Source of the DNA: an uncultured Thalassotalea sp.
GTDB taxonomy: Bacteria; Pseudomonadota; Gammaproteobacteria; Enterobacterales; Alteromonadaceae
Direction of reading: 5' to 3'
DNA: 64,000 nt
NCBI GenBank assembly: GCA_947502355.1
Contig: CANMZP010000016.1
Span: 1-64,000 of the forward strand
The notes under the pieces were generated by a model. It did not search any database. It had not been told where the DNA came from and worked only from the letters and a program-made list of their open reading frames with translations. Below, piece by piece: positions 36,709 through 45,424 of the stretch (its first letter is position 1; every line of letters begins with the position of its first letter). The position numbers and the translations under genes were made by a program.

Positions 36709-36758
36709 TAATACCAATTCCACTAAGCTTGCTTTTATGGCTTAGAACTGAATAAACG

Positions 36759-38651
36759 CTATGAAGCGATTTCGACCACCTCAATGTTTTTCAACATCTG
36801 CGGCATCGAATGGTGCTCGCTTAATTTATAAAGCAACGCCTCTTCATCACAGCAGTCTTTTTTCGGGCATATATCACAGTCTTTCATCACCTTCTCTGGT
36901 AAGGCGTCTTTATCACCCGGTTGGAAGTCCAGTTGCTTAAAGAACTCCGGCTTACGCGTCAAAACAAACACTTTAATCAAAGACATCTCTTTGGCTCGGT
37001 CCAGCAAGAACTGACACAATTTTTGCCCATAGCCTTTGCCTTGATGGTTTATATCAACCCCAAGTGAGCGAATTTCAGCAAGCCCCGTACTGTAAATATA
37101 CAACGCTGCACAAGCACAAACTTTACCGTTTACTTCGATTACGGCGAAATCACGGATGCTCTTAATTAAATCGTCTTCGCTGCGTGGTAAGTTTTCTTCT
37201 CGTGATGACCAGTAATTTACCAACTTCACGATTGAGCGAATGTCGGTAAGTTTGGCATCACGAACCACAAATTTGGCGGTGCCAAAATCGTGACGAGCCT
37301 GATCAATCACCTTTTGCACCGGATCAATACCGGTACCACCAAGAATGTTTCGCTTGTCCACCAAGTATTCCAATTCCAGCACAGGGTAAACATCGGCTTC
37401 AATCAACGACGAAAACTGCTTAAATTCATCAATTCTAAGGTTCTCCAATGGCTCATTCTGACCAATGGCATACAATACCGTAGCACCAACAATTTCGTGA
37501 GCCGTTCTAAATGGCACCCCTTTTGACACTAAGTAATCCGCCAACTCTGTCGCATTGGCATAACCTTGACGTGCCGCTCTCTTACATTCTGCGCTGTTAA
37601 GCTCAATGGAGTTGATCACCTCACACGACATGATCAAACAACTGGTCCATTCTTTTAACGCATCAAATAGGCCTTGCTTGTCTTCTTGCATATCCTTGTT
37701 ATATGCCAACGGCAAGCCTTTTAGGGTCACCAATAACGACTGTAATGCCCCATAAACACGGCCACATTTACCACGTATGAGTTCCAGTGCATCTGGATTT
37801 TTCTTTTGTGGCATTAATGAACTGCCGGAGGTGACATGATCGCCCAAGGTAATAAAATGCGCTTCACCGGTATTAAAGAAGATCAAATCTTCTGAAAAAC
37901 GCGATAAATGCATCATTCCGGTACTGGCGGCAAATAACAACTCAAGTACGTAATCTCTATCTGAAACCGCATCCAAGCTATTTAGGCACGGACCATCAAA
38001 GCCAAGGCCTTTGGCTAACTCAACACGATCGATTGGGTAAGTTGTACCCGCCAATGCACCACAACCTAAAGGTGATTGATTCATGCGTTTACGGGCATCT
38101 TCTAAGCGTGACATATCACGCTTAAACATTTCAACATACGCCATGCACCAGTGGGCAAACCTTACTGGCTGAGCTCGTTGTAAGTGCGTGTAACCAGGTA
38201 AGATATGCTGTTTGTTGTTATCGGCTAGGTTAATTAATTGCTGAATGGTGGTGATTAACATATCAATTAATACATCCACCTGTTCACGCGCCCATAAGCG
38301 TAAATCGGTTGACACCTGATCGTTACGGCTGCGACCGGTATGCAGCTTTCGGGCAACATCACCAAGGGCTTCGATTAACTCGGTTTCCACCCAGCTGTGA
38401 ATGTCTTCAGCGGGGGTGTCTTCAAAGTCGATATCGCCCTGCTCTACTCGAGCGGCTAAGTCTAATAAGCCCTGCTCTAGCTTTTCCTGTTCATCTCGAG
38501 TTAACACACCAGCTTTGTAAATGGCTTTTGACCAACCAATCGAGCCTTGAATGTCTTGCTTTGCCAATACCTTGTCAAACGGCAGGGAATCATTAAAGGC
38601 TTTAAATATTTCGCTGCTTCCAGACTGGAAACGTCCACCCCATAAGGCCAT
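36759..38651 (-). CDS. argH: Argininosuccinate lyase fused to N-acetylglutamate synthase, ArgH(A)
   Basis: The 630-residue protein has two enzymes. Residues 1-455 are argininosuccinate lyase (last step to arginine), with [14 protein letters not shown] and the signature [15 protein letters not shown]. Residues about 470-620 are a GNAT domain, with the acetyl-CoA loop [15 protein letters not shown], which acts as N-acetylglutamate synthase (first step). Such ArgH(A) fusions are known in Moritella, Vibrio and Alteromonas relatives. After the GNAT core a short Cys-rich stretch ([10 protein letters not shown]) appears, unusual for a cytosolic synthase. It is the last gene of argCBFGH(A) and starts 1 bp after argG. 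Confidence 0.96.
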   Translation of the reverse strand: MALWGGRFQSGSSEIFKAFNDSLPFDKVLAKQDIQGSIGWSKAIYKAGVLTRDEQEKLEQGLLDLAARVEQGDIDFEDTPAEDIHSWVETELIEALGDVARKLHTGRSRNDQVSTDLRLWAREQVDVLIDMLITTIQQLINLADNNKQHILPGYTHLQRAQPVRFAHWCMAYVEMFKRDMSRLEDARKRMNQSPLGCGALAGTTYPIDRVELAKGLGFDGPCLNSLDAVSDRDYVLELLFAASTGMMHLSRFSEDLIFFNTGEAHFITLGDHVTSGSSLMPQKKNPDALELIRGKCGRVYGALQSLLVTLKGLPLAYNKDMQEDKQGLFDALKEWTSCLIMSCEVINSIELNSAECKRAARQGYANATELADYLVSKGVPFRTAHEIVGATVLYAIGQNEPLENLRIDEFKQFSSLIEADVYPVLELEYLVDKRNILGGTGIDPVQKVIDQARHDFGTAKFVVRDAKLTDIRSIVKLVNYWSSREENLPRSEDDLIKSIRDFAVIEVNGKVCACAALYIYSTGLAEIRSLGVDINHQGKGYGQKLCQFLLDRAKEMSLIKVFVLTRKPEFFKQLDFQPGDKDALPEKVMKDCDICPKKDCCDEEALLYKLSEHHSMPQMLKNIEVVEIAS

Positions 38652-38652
38652 A

Positions 38653-39867
38653 TTATTTCTCCTGCTGTTTTAATGCATTAATTCTGCTTGATAGACTAAA
38701 TAAACGAATAAAGCCTTCTGCGTGTTTTTGGTCATATACATCATCTTCGCCAAAGGTAGCAAACTCTTCAGAGTATAAACTGTTTGGCGAACGACGTTGG
38801 GTCACAACCGCCTGGCCTTTATACAGTTTTACCACAACATCACCGGTCATTTGTTCAGCAAACGACTCCGCGGCAGCTAATTGCGCTTTCGCTAACGGCG
38901 TAAACCAACGACCATCATAAATAACGTGCGAGAACTCAAGACCAACAGACTCGCGGAATTTTAACGACTCTTTATCTAGGATCAGACTCTCTAAGCCTTT
39001 ATAAGCAGCCATTAATACCGTTCCACCTGGCGTTTCATAACAACCACGAGACTTCATACCCACCAAACGGTTTTCGACAATATCAATACGACCGACACCA
39101 TGGGCACCGGCTTTTTCATTTAGGTACACGAGTGCTTCATGCGCTGATAGCGCTTTACCATCAACGGCCACAAGCTCACCTTTATCAAAACTTAACTGCA
39201 CAGTTTCTGGCGTGTTTGGTGCATCAAGTGGGTCGACCGTCATGGTCCACACTTCTTTGCTTGGCTCACACCATGGGTCTTCTAGCTCACCACCTTCGTG
39301 AGAAATATGCCATGCGTTGGCGTCACGCGAATAGATTTTGGTTAAAGATGCTGAACATGGAATATCACGTTGCTCCAAGTAATCAAGTAAGTCTTCTCTT
39401 GAAACCATGTCCCACTCACGCCAAGGAGCAATCACTTTTAATTGCGGTGCAAGGGCTGCAAAACACGCTTCAAAACGTACCTGATCATTGCCTTTACCGG
39501 TACAACCATGACATAACGCATCGGCACCCACTTTTAAGGCAACTTCCACATGCGCTTTAGCAATAACAGGTCGAGCCATTGAGGTACCCAGTAAATACTG
39601 ACCTTCATAAACGGCACCGGTTTTAATGATTGGGTAAATATAGTCTTTTACAAATTCTTCTTTTAAATCGACCACATGACACTCTGAAGCACCCGAGCTA
39701 ATCGCTTTTTCAACAATGCCCTCAAGCTCTTCTTCGCCTTGGCCTACATCAGCACAGAACGCCACCACTTCACAACCATCATAGTTTTCTTTTAACCACG
39801 GGATAATCGCCGATGTATCTAAACCACCTGAATACGCTAAAACCACTTTTTTAATTTGCTGACTCAT
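38653..39867 (-). CDS. argG: Argininosuccinate synthase
   Basis: ArgG joins citrulline and aspartate with ATP. The 404-residue protein has the PP-loop [15 protein letters not shown] (residues 9-23), the family signature [13 protein letters not shown] and [15 protein letters not shown]. It is of the short bacterial type (about 400 residues). It lies 1 bp before argH. The gap to argF holds a perfect hairpin. Confidence 0.97.
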   Translation of the reverse strand: MSQQIKKVVLAYSGGLDTSAIIPWLKENYDGCEVVAFCADVGQGEEELEGIVEKAISSGASECHVVDLKEEFVKDYIYPIIKTGAVYEGQYLLGTSMARPVIAKAHVEVALKVGADALCHGCTGKGNDQVRFEACFAALAPQLKVIAPWREWDMVSREDLLDYLEQRDIPCSASLTKIYSRDANAWHISHEGGELEDPWCEPSKEVWTMTVDPLDAPNTPETVQLSFDKGELVAVDGKALSAHEALVYLNEKAGAHGVGRIDIVENRLVGMKSRGCYETPGGTVLMAAYKGLESLILDKESLKFRESVGLEFSHVIYDGRWFTPLAKAQLAAAESFAEQMTGDVVVKLYKGQAVVTQRRSPNSLYSEEFATFGEDDVYDQKHAEGFIRLFSLSSRINALKQQEK

Positions 39868-39900
39868 ATTTTTCTCTTCAATTCTTTAAATTTTTATTTG

Positions 39901-39927
39901 TTAATGAGTATCTTACCTACTCATTAA
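39901..39927 (-). other. Intercistronic hairpin between argF and argG
   Basis: TTAATGAGTA and TACTCATTAA form a perfect 10-bp stem with a 7-nt loop in the 72-bp gap. No T run follows on the minus strand, so it is more likely a processing or stability element than a terminator. Confidence 0.55.
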
Positions 39928-39939
39928 GTTAGTATATTT

Positions 39940-40851
39940 TTAACCAAATAGGGTAACTAAAACCGCATTTTGTGCCCACATACGGTTTTCCGCTTGCGCA
40001 TATACGATAGACGCACCCGAATCAAATACCTGTTCGGTAATTTCTTCGCCTAGGTGTGCTGGCTGACAGTGCATCACCGCTTGGGCGCCAGCTTTTTTCA
40101 TTAAGGCATCGTCCACTTGGTATGGGGCAAAGTCCGCTAATATTTGCTCTACTTTTTTGCTGTCGCCCATCGACACCCAAGTGTCGGTGTAAATGGCTTG
40201 CTGACCTTCAATGGCCTCTACATCATTGGTAATGGTTAATGTGGCGCCACTTTCTTCTGCCAAAGCTTGTGCTTTAACGACCATATTGCCATCTGGACCA
40301 AATCCTTGTGGGGTAATGACCGTAACATTCACGCCCAAGATGCTGCCCATCAGCATTAACGAATTCGATACGTTATTGGCATCGCCTATATAGGCAAGGT
40401 TTAAACCCTCTAGCGAACCAAATGTCTCTGTTAACGACACAAAGTCAGCCAATGCCTGACACGGATGGTATAAATCACTTAATGCATTAATAACCGGGAT
40501 GCCGGCATGTTCAGCCATTTCATCTAACACGGTTTGCTTAAACACACGCGCTACAATAGCATCACACCAACACGCCAAGTTTTTCGCCACATCTTTAACC
40601 CGTTCGCGCTCGCCTAATTGGCCATTTTGCTGGCCCAGATATAGGCTGTGACCGCCTAATTTATTAATGCCTATATCGAACGAAATGTGGGTACGCAGTG
40701 ACGGCTTTTCGAAAATCAAGGCAATGGATTTACCCGCTAACGCGTTACTGTAATTTTCAGGATTGGTTTTAATGTTAATGGCCAAATTAATTAACGCTAA
40801 CAATTGTTCTTTTGATTGCAGCTGATCTGCTAAAAAATGATTTAATGACAT
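39940..40851 (-). CDS. argF: Ornithine carbamoyltransferase
   Basis: ArgF makes citrulline from ornithine and carbamoyl phosphate. The 303-residue protein shows the carbamoyl-phosphate motif as SLRTH (usual STRTR or SLRTR), HPCQALADF for the second phosphate site, and the ornithine-side Cys in HCQPAHLGEE (usual HCLPAHRG). The last Arg of the first motif is thus His, and the Cys loop has Gln in place of Leu. The rest (FDIGINKLGGHSLYL, YIGDANNVSNSL) is ordinary for the family and the context is decisive. Confidence 0.93.
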   Translation of the reverse strand: MSLNHFLADQLQSKEQLLALINLAINIKTNPENYSNALAGKSIALIFEKPSLRTHISFDIGINKLGGHSLYLGQQNGQLGERERVKDVAKNLACWCDAIVARVFKQTVLDEMAEHAGIPVINALSDLYHPCQALADFVSLTETFGSLEGLNLAYIGDANNVSNSLMLMGSILGVNVTVITPQGFGPDGNMVVKAQALAEESGATLTITNDVEAIEGQQAIYTDTWVSMGDSKKVEQILADFAPYQVDDALMKKAGAQAVMHCQPAHLGEEITEQVFDSGASIVYAQAENRMWAQNAVLVTLFG

Positions 40852-40876
40852 AATGATCTCGTATTTTTGTTTTAAC

Positions 40877-40895
40877 CTGACGCTTTTTACGTCAG
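40877..40895 (-). other. Intercistronic hairpin between argB and argF
   Basis: CTGACG and CGTCAG form a 6-bp stem with a 7-nt loop in the 49-bp argB-argF gap. No T run follows on the minus strand. Confidence 0.45.
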
Positions 40896-40900
40896 AAAAA

Positions 40901-41686
40901 TTAATGACTTACAGGTTGAATGCGGGTGCCAAATAACTCATTGTTTTGCGCTTTAAAAAGCTGCTCAGGAGTTTTCCAACTGGCCACCGCGATACTTCGT
41001 CGCAAGGTATTAGCGGCATGAAATGCGGCATTTACTTTGGCGACCATGCCGCCATTAATCACCCCATCTTTCATTAATTTTTGCGCGGTAGAGAAATCCA
41101 ATTCGTCTAAATATTGATCATCAGCCCCTTTAACACCAGCAACGTCGGTTAATAAAATTAACTTGCCGTTAATCAACTGGCTAATAGCCACCGCGGCATC
41201 ATCTGCATTGACATTAACCAAGCTGCCATCTTTGAGACTGCCTATAGAAGACACCACGGGCAGTTGACCGTTGTTTAATAAGAGCTCCAATAAGTTAGCA
41301 TCATTCGCTTGTGGGATACCTACAGCACCCAATACAGGATCGGCGGGTGTACAAGTGATCATATTGGCATCGGCAAGAGATAAGCCAACGGCCGCTAAAC
41401 CTTGAGCGTTAGCACAGGCAACCAGTGACTTATTAACCGTACCGGCTAACGCACCAGCAATAATTGGCATATGCTCCGGCTCGGTAACCCGCAGGCCATT
41501 AATTTTTTTGCTCACAAATTGTGCTTTGGCCAGTAACTCATCCACCACACAACCACCACCGTGAACAATCACCACACTTTGTTGCTGCGCAACCAGTTGA
41601 TTGGTGACTTGGAACAGTTTGATAAGCGCCGATTGATTTTCCATAATGGCGCCACCAATTTTTATTACTAAGGGATTAGACATCAA
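40901..41686 (-). CDS. argB: Acetylglutamate kinase
   Basis: ArgB phosphorylates N-acetylglutamate, step two of arginine synthesis. The 261-residue protein is the short type without the arginine-inhibition N-terminal helix. It shows VIKIGGAIM (residues 6-14), VHGGGCVVDELL and NADDAAVAISQLI. Its start overlaps the argC stop by 4 bp (ATGA). Confidence 0.96.
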   Translation of the reverse strand: MMSNPLVIKIGGAIMENQSALIKLFQVTNQLVAQQQSVVIVHGGGCVVDELLAKAQFVSKKINGLRVTEPEHMPIIAGALAGTVNKSLVACANAQGLAAVGLSLADANMITCTPADPVLGAVGIPQANDANLLELLLNNGQLPVVSSIGSLKDGSLVNVNADDAAVAISQLINGKLILLTDVAGVKGADDQYLDELDFSTAQKLMKDGVINGGMVAKVNAAFHAANTLRRSIAVASWKTPEQLFKAQNNELFGTRIQPVSH

Positions 41687-42717
41687 AAACCCCCTTGGTG
41701 TAGTGCAAAATAGTTGGCTTTATTATGAATAAGGTTAAAGCATTGCATGGCTTGCGAGGCTGCCCCTTTTAATAAGTTGTCAATAGCACAACTCACCACC
41801 AACACCTGACTTTGGGCATCAAATTTATAATGAAGATTAGCGAACGGCGTACCGGCAACGTCATCGATTTTAGGCCAGCTCTGCATAAGTCTTACCATCG
41901 GCGTTTCCTGATAAGCATTAATAAAGGCTTGATCAACCTGCTCACTGCTTACACCCGGCTTTAACTGCATGGTTACCGTACACAATAAGCCTCTTTTATA
42001 AGGCGCTAAATGTGGATTAAAAATAACTTGCTGACCTGAGTCTAATTGGCTTTGCTGAGCAATTTCAGGTTGATGACGATGCTGTAAAATATTGTAAGCC
42101 GTTAAACTGACTTCATTAAAGCTGGTACCCAGGGCCGCTTTTCTACCGGCACCACTTACTCCGCTAATACCATTAACAACAATTAAGCTGTTATCAGCAA
42201 GCAAACCATTGGCGGTTACGGGCTTTATCGATAATAAGCTGGCTGTTGGGTAACACCCTGGCACGGCAACAATGCTTGCTTGTTTAATCTGCTCTTCATG
42301 CCATTCAACTAATCCGTATACGGCATTTTCGAGTAAGGCGGCTTCTTTATGGGTAAAGCCATAATATTTAGGATAATCGTCAACACTGTCTAAACGAAAT
42401 GCCCCCGATAAGTCCAACACCTTAACGTTATGTTTTATGAACTCGCTGGCCCACTGTTGTGAATACTCATGAGGCGTGGCCATAAACACCACATCCAATT
42501 GCTGACCATGTTCATCTAGCCATGCCTGGTTAAAACCTTGTAATGGCAAATCACACATGCCCTGGTATTTTGGGTAAAGCGCAGAAAATAACTGCCCTTT
42601 GGATTCGCTATTTTCGGACACCAACAAATGCAAACCGGTAACCAATTCATGCTTGGCTAACATGCCAACCAGTTCAGCACCCGCGTATCCACTTGCTCCG
42701 ATAACGGCTATATTCAC
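41683..42717 (-). CDS. argC: N-acetyl-gamma-glutamyl-phosphate reductase
   Basis: ArgC reduces acetylglutamyl phosphate to the semialdehyde with NADPH. I chose the GTG at 42717: it gives the family start (M)NIAVIGASGYAGAEL and has AAGGGA eight bases upstream; an ATG 33 bp earlier would add an unmatched lead. The 344-residue protein has the catalytic Cys in VPGCYPTASLL. It is the first gene of argCBFGH(A), divergent from argE. Confidence 0.94.
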   Translation of the reverse strand: MNIAVIGASGYAGAELVGMLAKHELVTGLHLLVSENSESKGQLFSALYPKYQGMCDLPLQGFNQAWLDEHGQQLDVVFMATPHEYSQQWASEFIKHNVKVLDLSGAFRLDSVDDYPKYYGFTHKEAALLENAVYGLVEWHEEQIKQASIVAVPGCYPTASLLSIKPVTANGLLADNSLIVVNGISGVSGAGRKAALGTSFNEVSLTAYNILQHRHQPEIAQQSQLDSGQQVIFNPHLAPYKRGLLCTVTMQLKPGVSSEQVDQAFINAYQETPMVRLMQSWPKIDDVAGTPFANLHYKFDAQSQVLVVSCAIDNLLKGAASQAMQCFNLIHNKANYFALHQGGF

Positions 42718-42820
42718 AATGTATCCCTTAATTTTTGTTGTTTTATTCAAAACCGCTTTTGTCTAAATTGCCAAAACGCTTAAAAAGTCGTTGTAATATG
42801 GCTTTTAAGCAAAACCTTAT

Positions 42821-42955
42821 TAGTCATATAAATTCAATCTATGTAGTTAATAATAAAATATTTATACTGAACTGCAATGGGGTGTTTTATAGTATATAAA
42901 TACCATGTAAAGCAAAATAACAATTAATGATTACTTATGCAATAAAAAAGCATAA
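42821..42955. promoter_or_regulatory. argC/argE divergent control region with candidate ARG box
   Basis: The 254 bp between argC and argE is where ArgR should act. The best match to the 18-bp ARG box is at 42821-42838 (TAGTCATATAAATTCAAT), with one good half (ATTCA) and one poor half. Closer to argE, TTATGC (42935-42940) and GCATAA (42950-42955) form a dyad 16 bp before the argE start codon. The ArgR assignment is inference from the arrangement. Confidence 0.4.
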
Positions 42956-42971
42956 ATATTTTTGAGGTTTT

Positions 42972-44126
42972 ATGTCGAAATTACCGAACTTTGAACAATC
43001 TTTAACCGAACTCATTGCCAGCCCATCGATAAGTGCCAACTGCATTTCGTGGGATCAAAGCAATAAAGGGGTCATCGACATAATGGCCAGCTGGTTTGAA
43101 AGCTTGGGGTTTTCCATAACTATTCAGCAAGTACCTGAAAGCCGTGACAAGGTAAATTTACTGGCGAAACTAGGCAGTGGTGAAGGTGGACTGTTGCTTT
43201 CTGGTCACAGTGATACCGTGCCATTTGATGAGCAACAATGGCAAAGCGATCCGTTTAGCATCAAGCGCAGCGACGACAAGTTTTATGGTTTAGGCACCTG
43301 CGATATGAAAGGTTTCTTTGCCTGTATTTTGCAAGTGTGCAAAAACTTACCCAAGGGAAAATTGAAAAAGCCCTTGTATATTTTGGCCAGTGCCGACGAA
43401 GAAACCACCATGTCCGGTGCACGTTTCTTTTTAGAAAGCCAATTAGCAAAACCTGATGTGGCCGTGATTGGTGAGCCAACTAGCTTAGAGCCGGTTATTA
43501 TGCACAAAGGGCATATGTCACACCGCATTTCCGTGCGCGGTAAGTCGGGTCACTCAAGCCAACCAAGCAAAGGTGTTAACGCCATCGAAGTCATGTATCA
43601 GGTGATAGGCGCGCTTATTGAGCTCAAACAAAACTTTGTTGATAACTATCAAAACGAACACTTTAGTGTGACCGAGCCCACCTTAAATCTAGGCGCGATT
43701 AAAGGCGGCGATGGGGCAAATCGCATTTGTGGAGATTGTTACCTAGATATCGACTTGCGATCTTTACCTGGAATGAAAGATGAAGAGTTGGTGAGTTGGT
43801 TAAGCGAGGCCTTAAAACCCATTGCTGAAAAATATCCCGGCCGACTAACCATGGCAGAGTTACACGCCAGCTCTCCGTCTTTTGCTGAGCAAGAAGATGC
43901 CGAATTGGTTACCTTTGCCGAAAAACTGAGTGGTCATTACTGTAAAGCGGTAAATTACGCCACGGAAGCCCCATTTATACAGCAACTTGGTTGTCAAACC
44001 ATTGTTCTGGGTCCTGGTTCAATAGAACAAGCCCATCAACCAGATGAGTATCTGGCTTTTGATCAAATTAAGCCGATGGAAATATTATTACTGTCCTTAA
44101 TTGAGCGCTATTGTTTGCAAGACTAG
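42972..44126 (+). CDS. argE: Acetylornithine deacetylase
   Basis: ArgE removes the acetyl group from N-acetylornithine. The 384-residue M20 metallo-hydrolase shows the metal ligands in LSGHSDTVPFD and LGTCDMKGFFA, the catalytic pair ADEETTMSGA, and VIGEPTSLEPV. GAGG six bases before the ATG is the ribosome site. It is divergent from argCBFGH(A), the classic bipolar arrangement. An ArgE together with ArgA activity means the linear pathway; no argJ is needed. Confidence 0.96.
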   Translation: MSKLPNFEQSLTELIASPSISANCISWDQSNKGVIDIMASWFESLGFSITIQQVPESRDKVNLLAKLGSGEGGLLLSGHSDTVPFDEQQWQSDPFSIKRSDDKFYGLGTCDMKGFFACILQVCKNLPKGKLKKPLYILASADEETTMSGARFFLESQLAKPDVAVIGEPTSLEPVIMHKGHMSHRISVRGKSGHSSQPSKGVNAIEVMYQVIGALIELKQNFVDNYQNEHFSVTEPTLNLGAIKGGDGANRICGDCYLDIDLRSLPGMKDEELVSWLSEALKPIAEKYPGRLTMAELHASSPSFAEQEDAELVTFAEKLSGHYCKAVNYATEAPFIQQLGCQTIVLGPGSIEQAHQPDEYLAFDQIKPMEILLLSLIERYCLQD

Positions 44127-44494
44127 GGGCTGTTGACCTTTGCTGTCTAACTTTTGTTCTTAAGTTGAATATAATTTCTACTTATTAGCTGAAAATATAA
44201 ATATTATGTTTTGTCGTTGTTGATGTGAATCCTACGGACACCGTTTGTTTGGCAATTCTACTGCGTTTTTTCAATGTGAAAGGCAATAAGCATTCCAAAG
44301 TGAAAAAGACTTGTATCATTGCCAAACAATTCGCTGCAAAAATCACCACCAAAGATAAACAGACCCTAATTGAATTCATCGCTAAAAAAATAACGGGTCA
44401 TAAGACGAGCCATGCTTTACGACCTGTTTTCCCCCTTGATTTTGATAATCACCGCGGATTGAATATAGCGCATAGCGTTATGAATGACCAAAGA
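44127..44494. other. Gene-poor stretch with a 12-bp inverted repeat
   Basis: No gene here is convincing. A 102-codon frame (44225-44533) runs through the nfuA terminator and resembles nothing I know. Inside it TTGTTTGGCAAT (44245-44256) and ATTGCCAAACAA (44318-44329) are perfect inverted repeats 61 bp apart. Right after argE, GGGGCTGTTGACCTTTGC reminds me of insertion-sequence ends, but no matching opposite end is present. This may be a scar of a lost element. Confidence 0.4.
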
Positions 44495-44521
44495 CAAAAA
44501 AACCGGCTATCAGCCGGTTTT
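44495..44521 (-). terminator. Terminator of nfuA
   Basis: AAAACCGGCT (44499-44508) and AGCCGGTTTT (44512-44521) with a 3-nt loop; on the minus strand a run of seven T follows. Confidence 0.9.
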
Positions 44522-44547
44522 ATTTCGATCTAATTTAATCGTAATCG

Positions 44548-45126
44548 TTAGTAGTAAGAATGCTCACCACGTTGATGTTCAGTTACGTCACGAACACCTT
44601 TGATTTCGCCATTCATGACTTCAATCAATTGTTTTTCAACACCGTCTTTAACGGTTAAGTCGATTTGGCTACAACCGTTACAGCCACCACCAAACTCTAA
44701 GATTGCATAGCCATCTTCGGTTACTTCAATCACTTTACACTCACCACCGTGACCGGCTAATTGAGGGTTTACTTCAGACTGAATAAAGTAATTTACACGA
44801 TCAAACAAAGGACCATCGTCGGCAACTTTACGTAATTTGGCATTCGGTGCTTTTAGCGTTAATTGCGAACCCATTTGATCGGTTACAAAATCAATTTCAG
44901 CATCTTCTAAAAAGCGCACACTGTCTTTGTCTACCAAGGCATCAAAACCGTTGTAAGCAATACGTGTATCATCGGCTTCTACCGACTCAACCGGGCAATA
45001 TGACACACCACATTCCGCTTGCGCTGTGCCTGGATTTACAACAAACACTCGAATACAGGTGCCTTCGGCTTGTTGTGAAAGTAATTTTACAAAATGCTCT
45101 TGGGCGGTTTCAGAAATATTAATCAT
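44548..45126 (-). CDS. nfuA: Fe-S biogenesis protein NfuA
   Basis: NfuA carries a 4Fe-4S cluster to target enzymes, especially under oxidative stress. The 192-residue protein has a degenerate A-type scaffold domain (residues 1-95) and a C-terminal Nfu domain with the cluster-binding CxxC in [15 protein letters not shown]. In E. coli nfuA follows gntX (a comF homologue) and bioH diverges; here the same three genes are present, but an M14 peptidase gene sits between nfuA and comF. Confidence 0.96.
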   Translation of the reverse strand: MINISETAQEHFVKLLSQQAEGTCIRVFVVNPGTAQAECGVSYCPVESVEADDTRIAYNGFDALVDKDSVRFLEDAEIDFVTDQMGSQLTLKAPNAKLRKVADDGPLFDRVNYFIQSEVNPQLAGHGGECKVIEVTEDGYAILEFGGGCNGCSQIDLTVKDGVEKQLIEVMNGEIKGVRDVTEHQRGEHSYY

Positions 45127-45424
45127 TGCTTGGTCTCAAAAAAATGCGGTTACTTTGCTTTGTCTATAGGTTTGATTTTCAAGGCTTTGTACATAAAACT
45201 GGTTAAGCCAAACCATAATACCCGACAAAACAACTCAAGTATGGCAACCATAATACTATTGTCTGTTAAGAATATAAAGCATTTACCTTGTAAAACAGGC
45301 AAAGTATCTCAGCCAAATTTACTTCACAAAGTCATTTCATTAAGATGTTGGCAAATAGAATATCCATAAAAATAACATAATAAAAATAACAGCCAAATAA
45401 AATCGATCACCAGGGAGACGTATT
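45127..45424. other. Divergent intergenic region nfuA / M14 peptidase
   Basis: About 300 bp of AT-rich DNA with no gene or strong repeat that I can see. It must hold the promoters of both neighbours. AGGGAG lies nine bases before the TTG start of the peptidase. Confidence 0.4.

Noticed and set aside
39132-39560. 142-codon frame antisense to argG
   Set aside because: It lies fully inside argG, and its His/Leu/Gln-rich translation has no homologue that I recognise.
36759-44126. Arginine cluster as part of the cyanophycin locus
   Set aside because: The arg genes are biosynthetic and bipolar around their own control region; 7.5 kb of unrelated genes separate them from the cyanophycinase cluster, so nearness is probably chance.
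44225-44533. 102-codon frame downstream of argE
   Set aside because: It runs through the nfuA terminator hairpin, has no ribosome site and no known domain; described as a gene-poor region instead.
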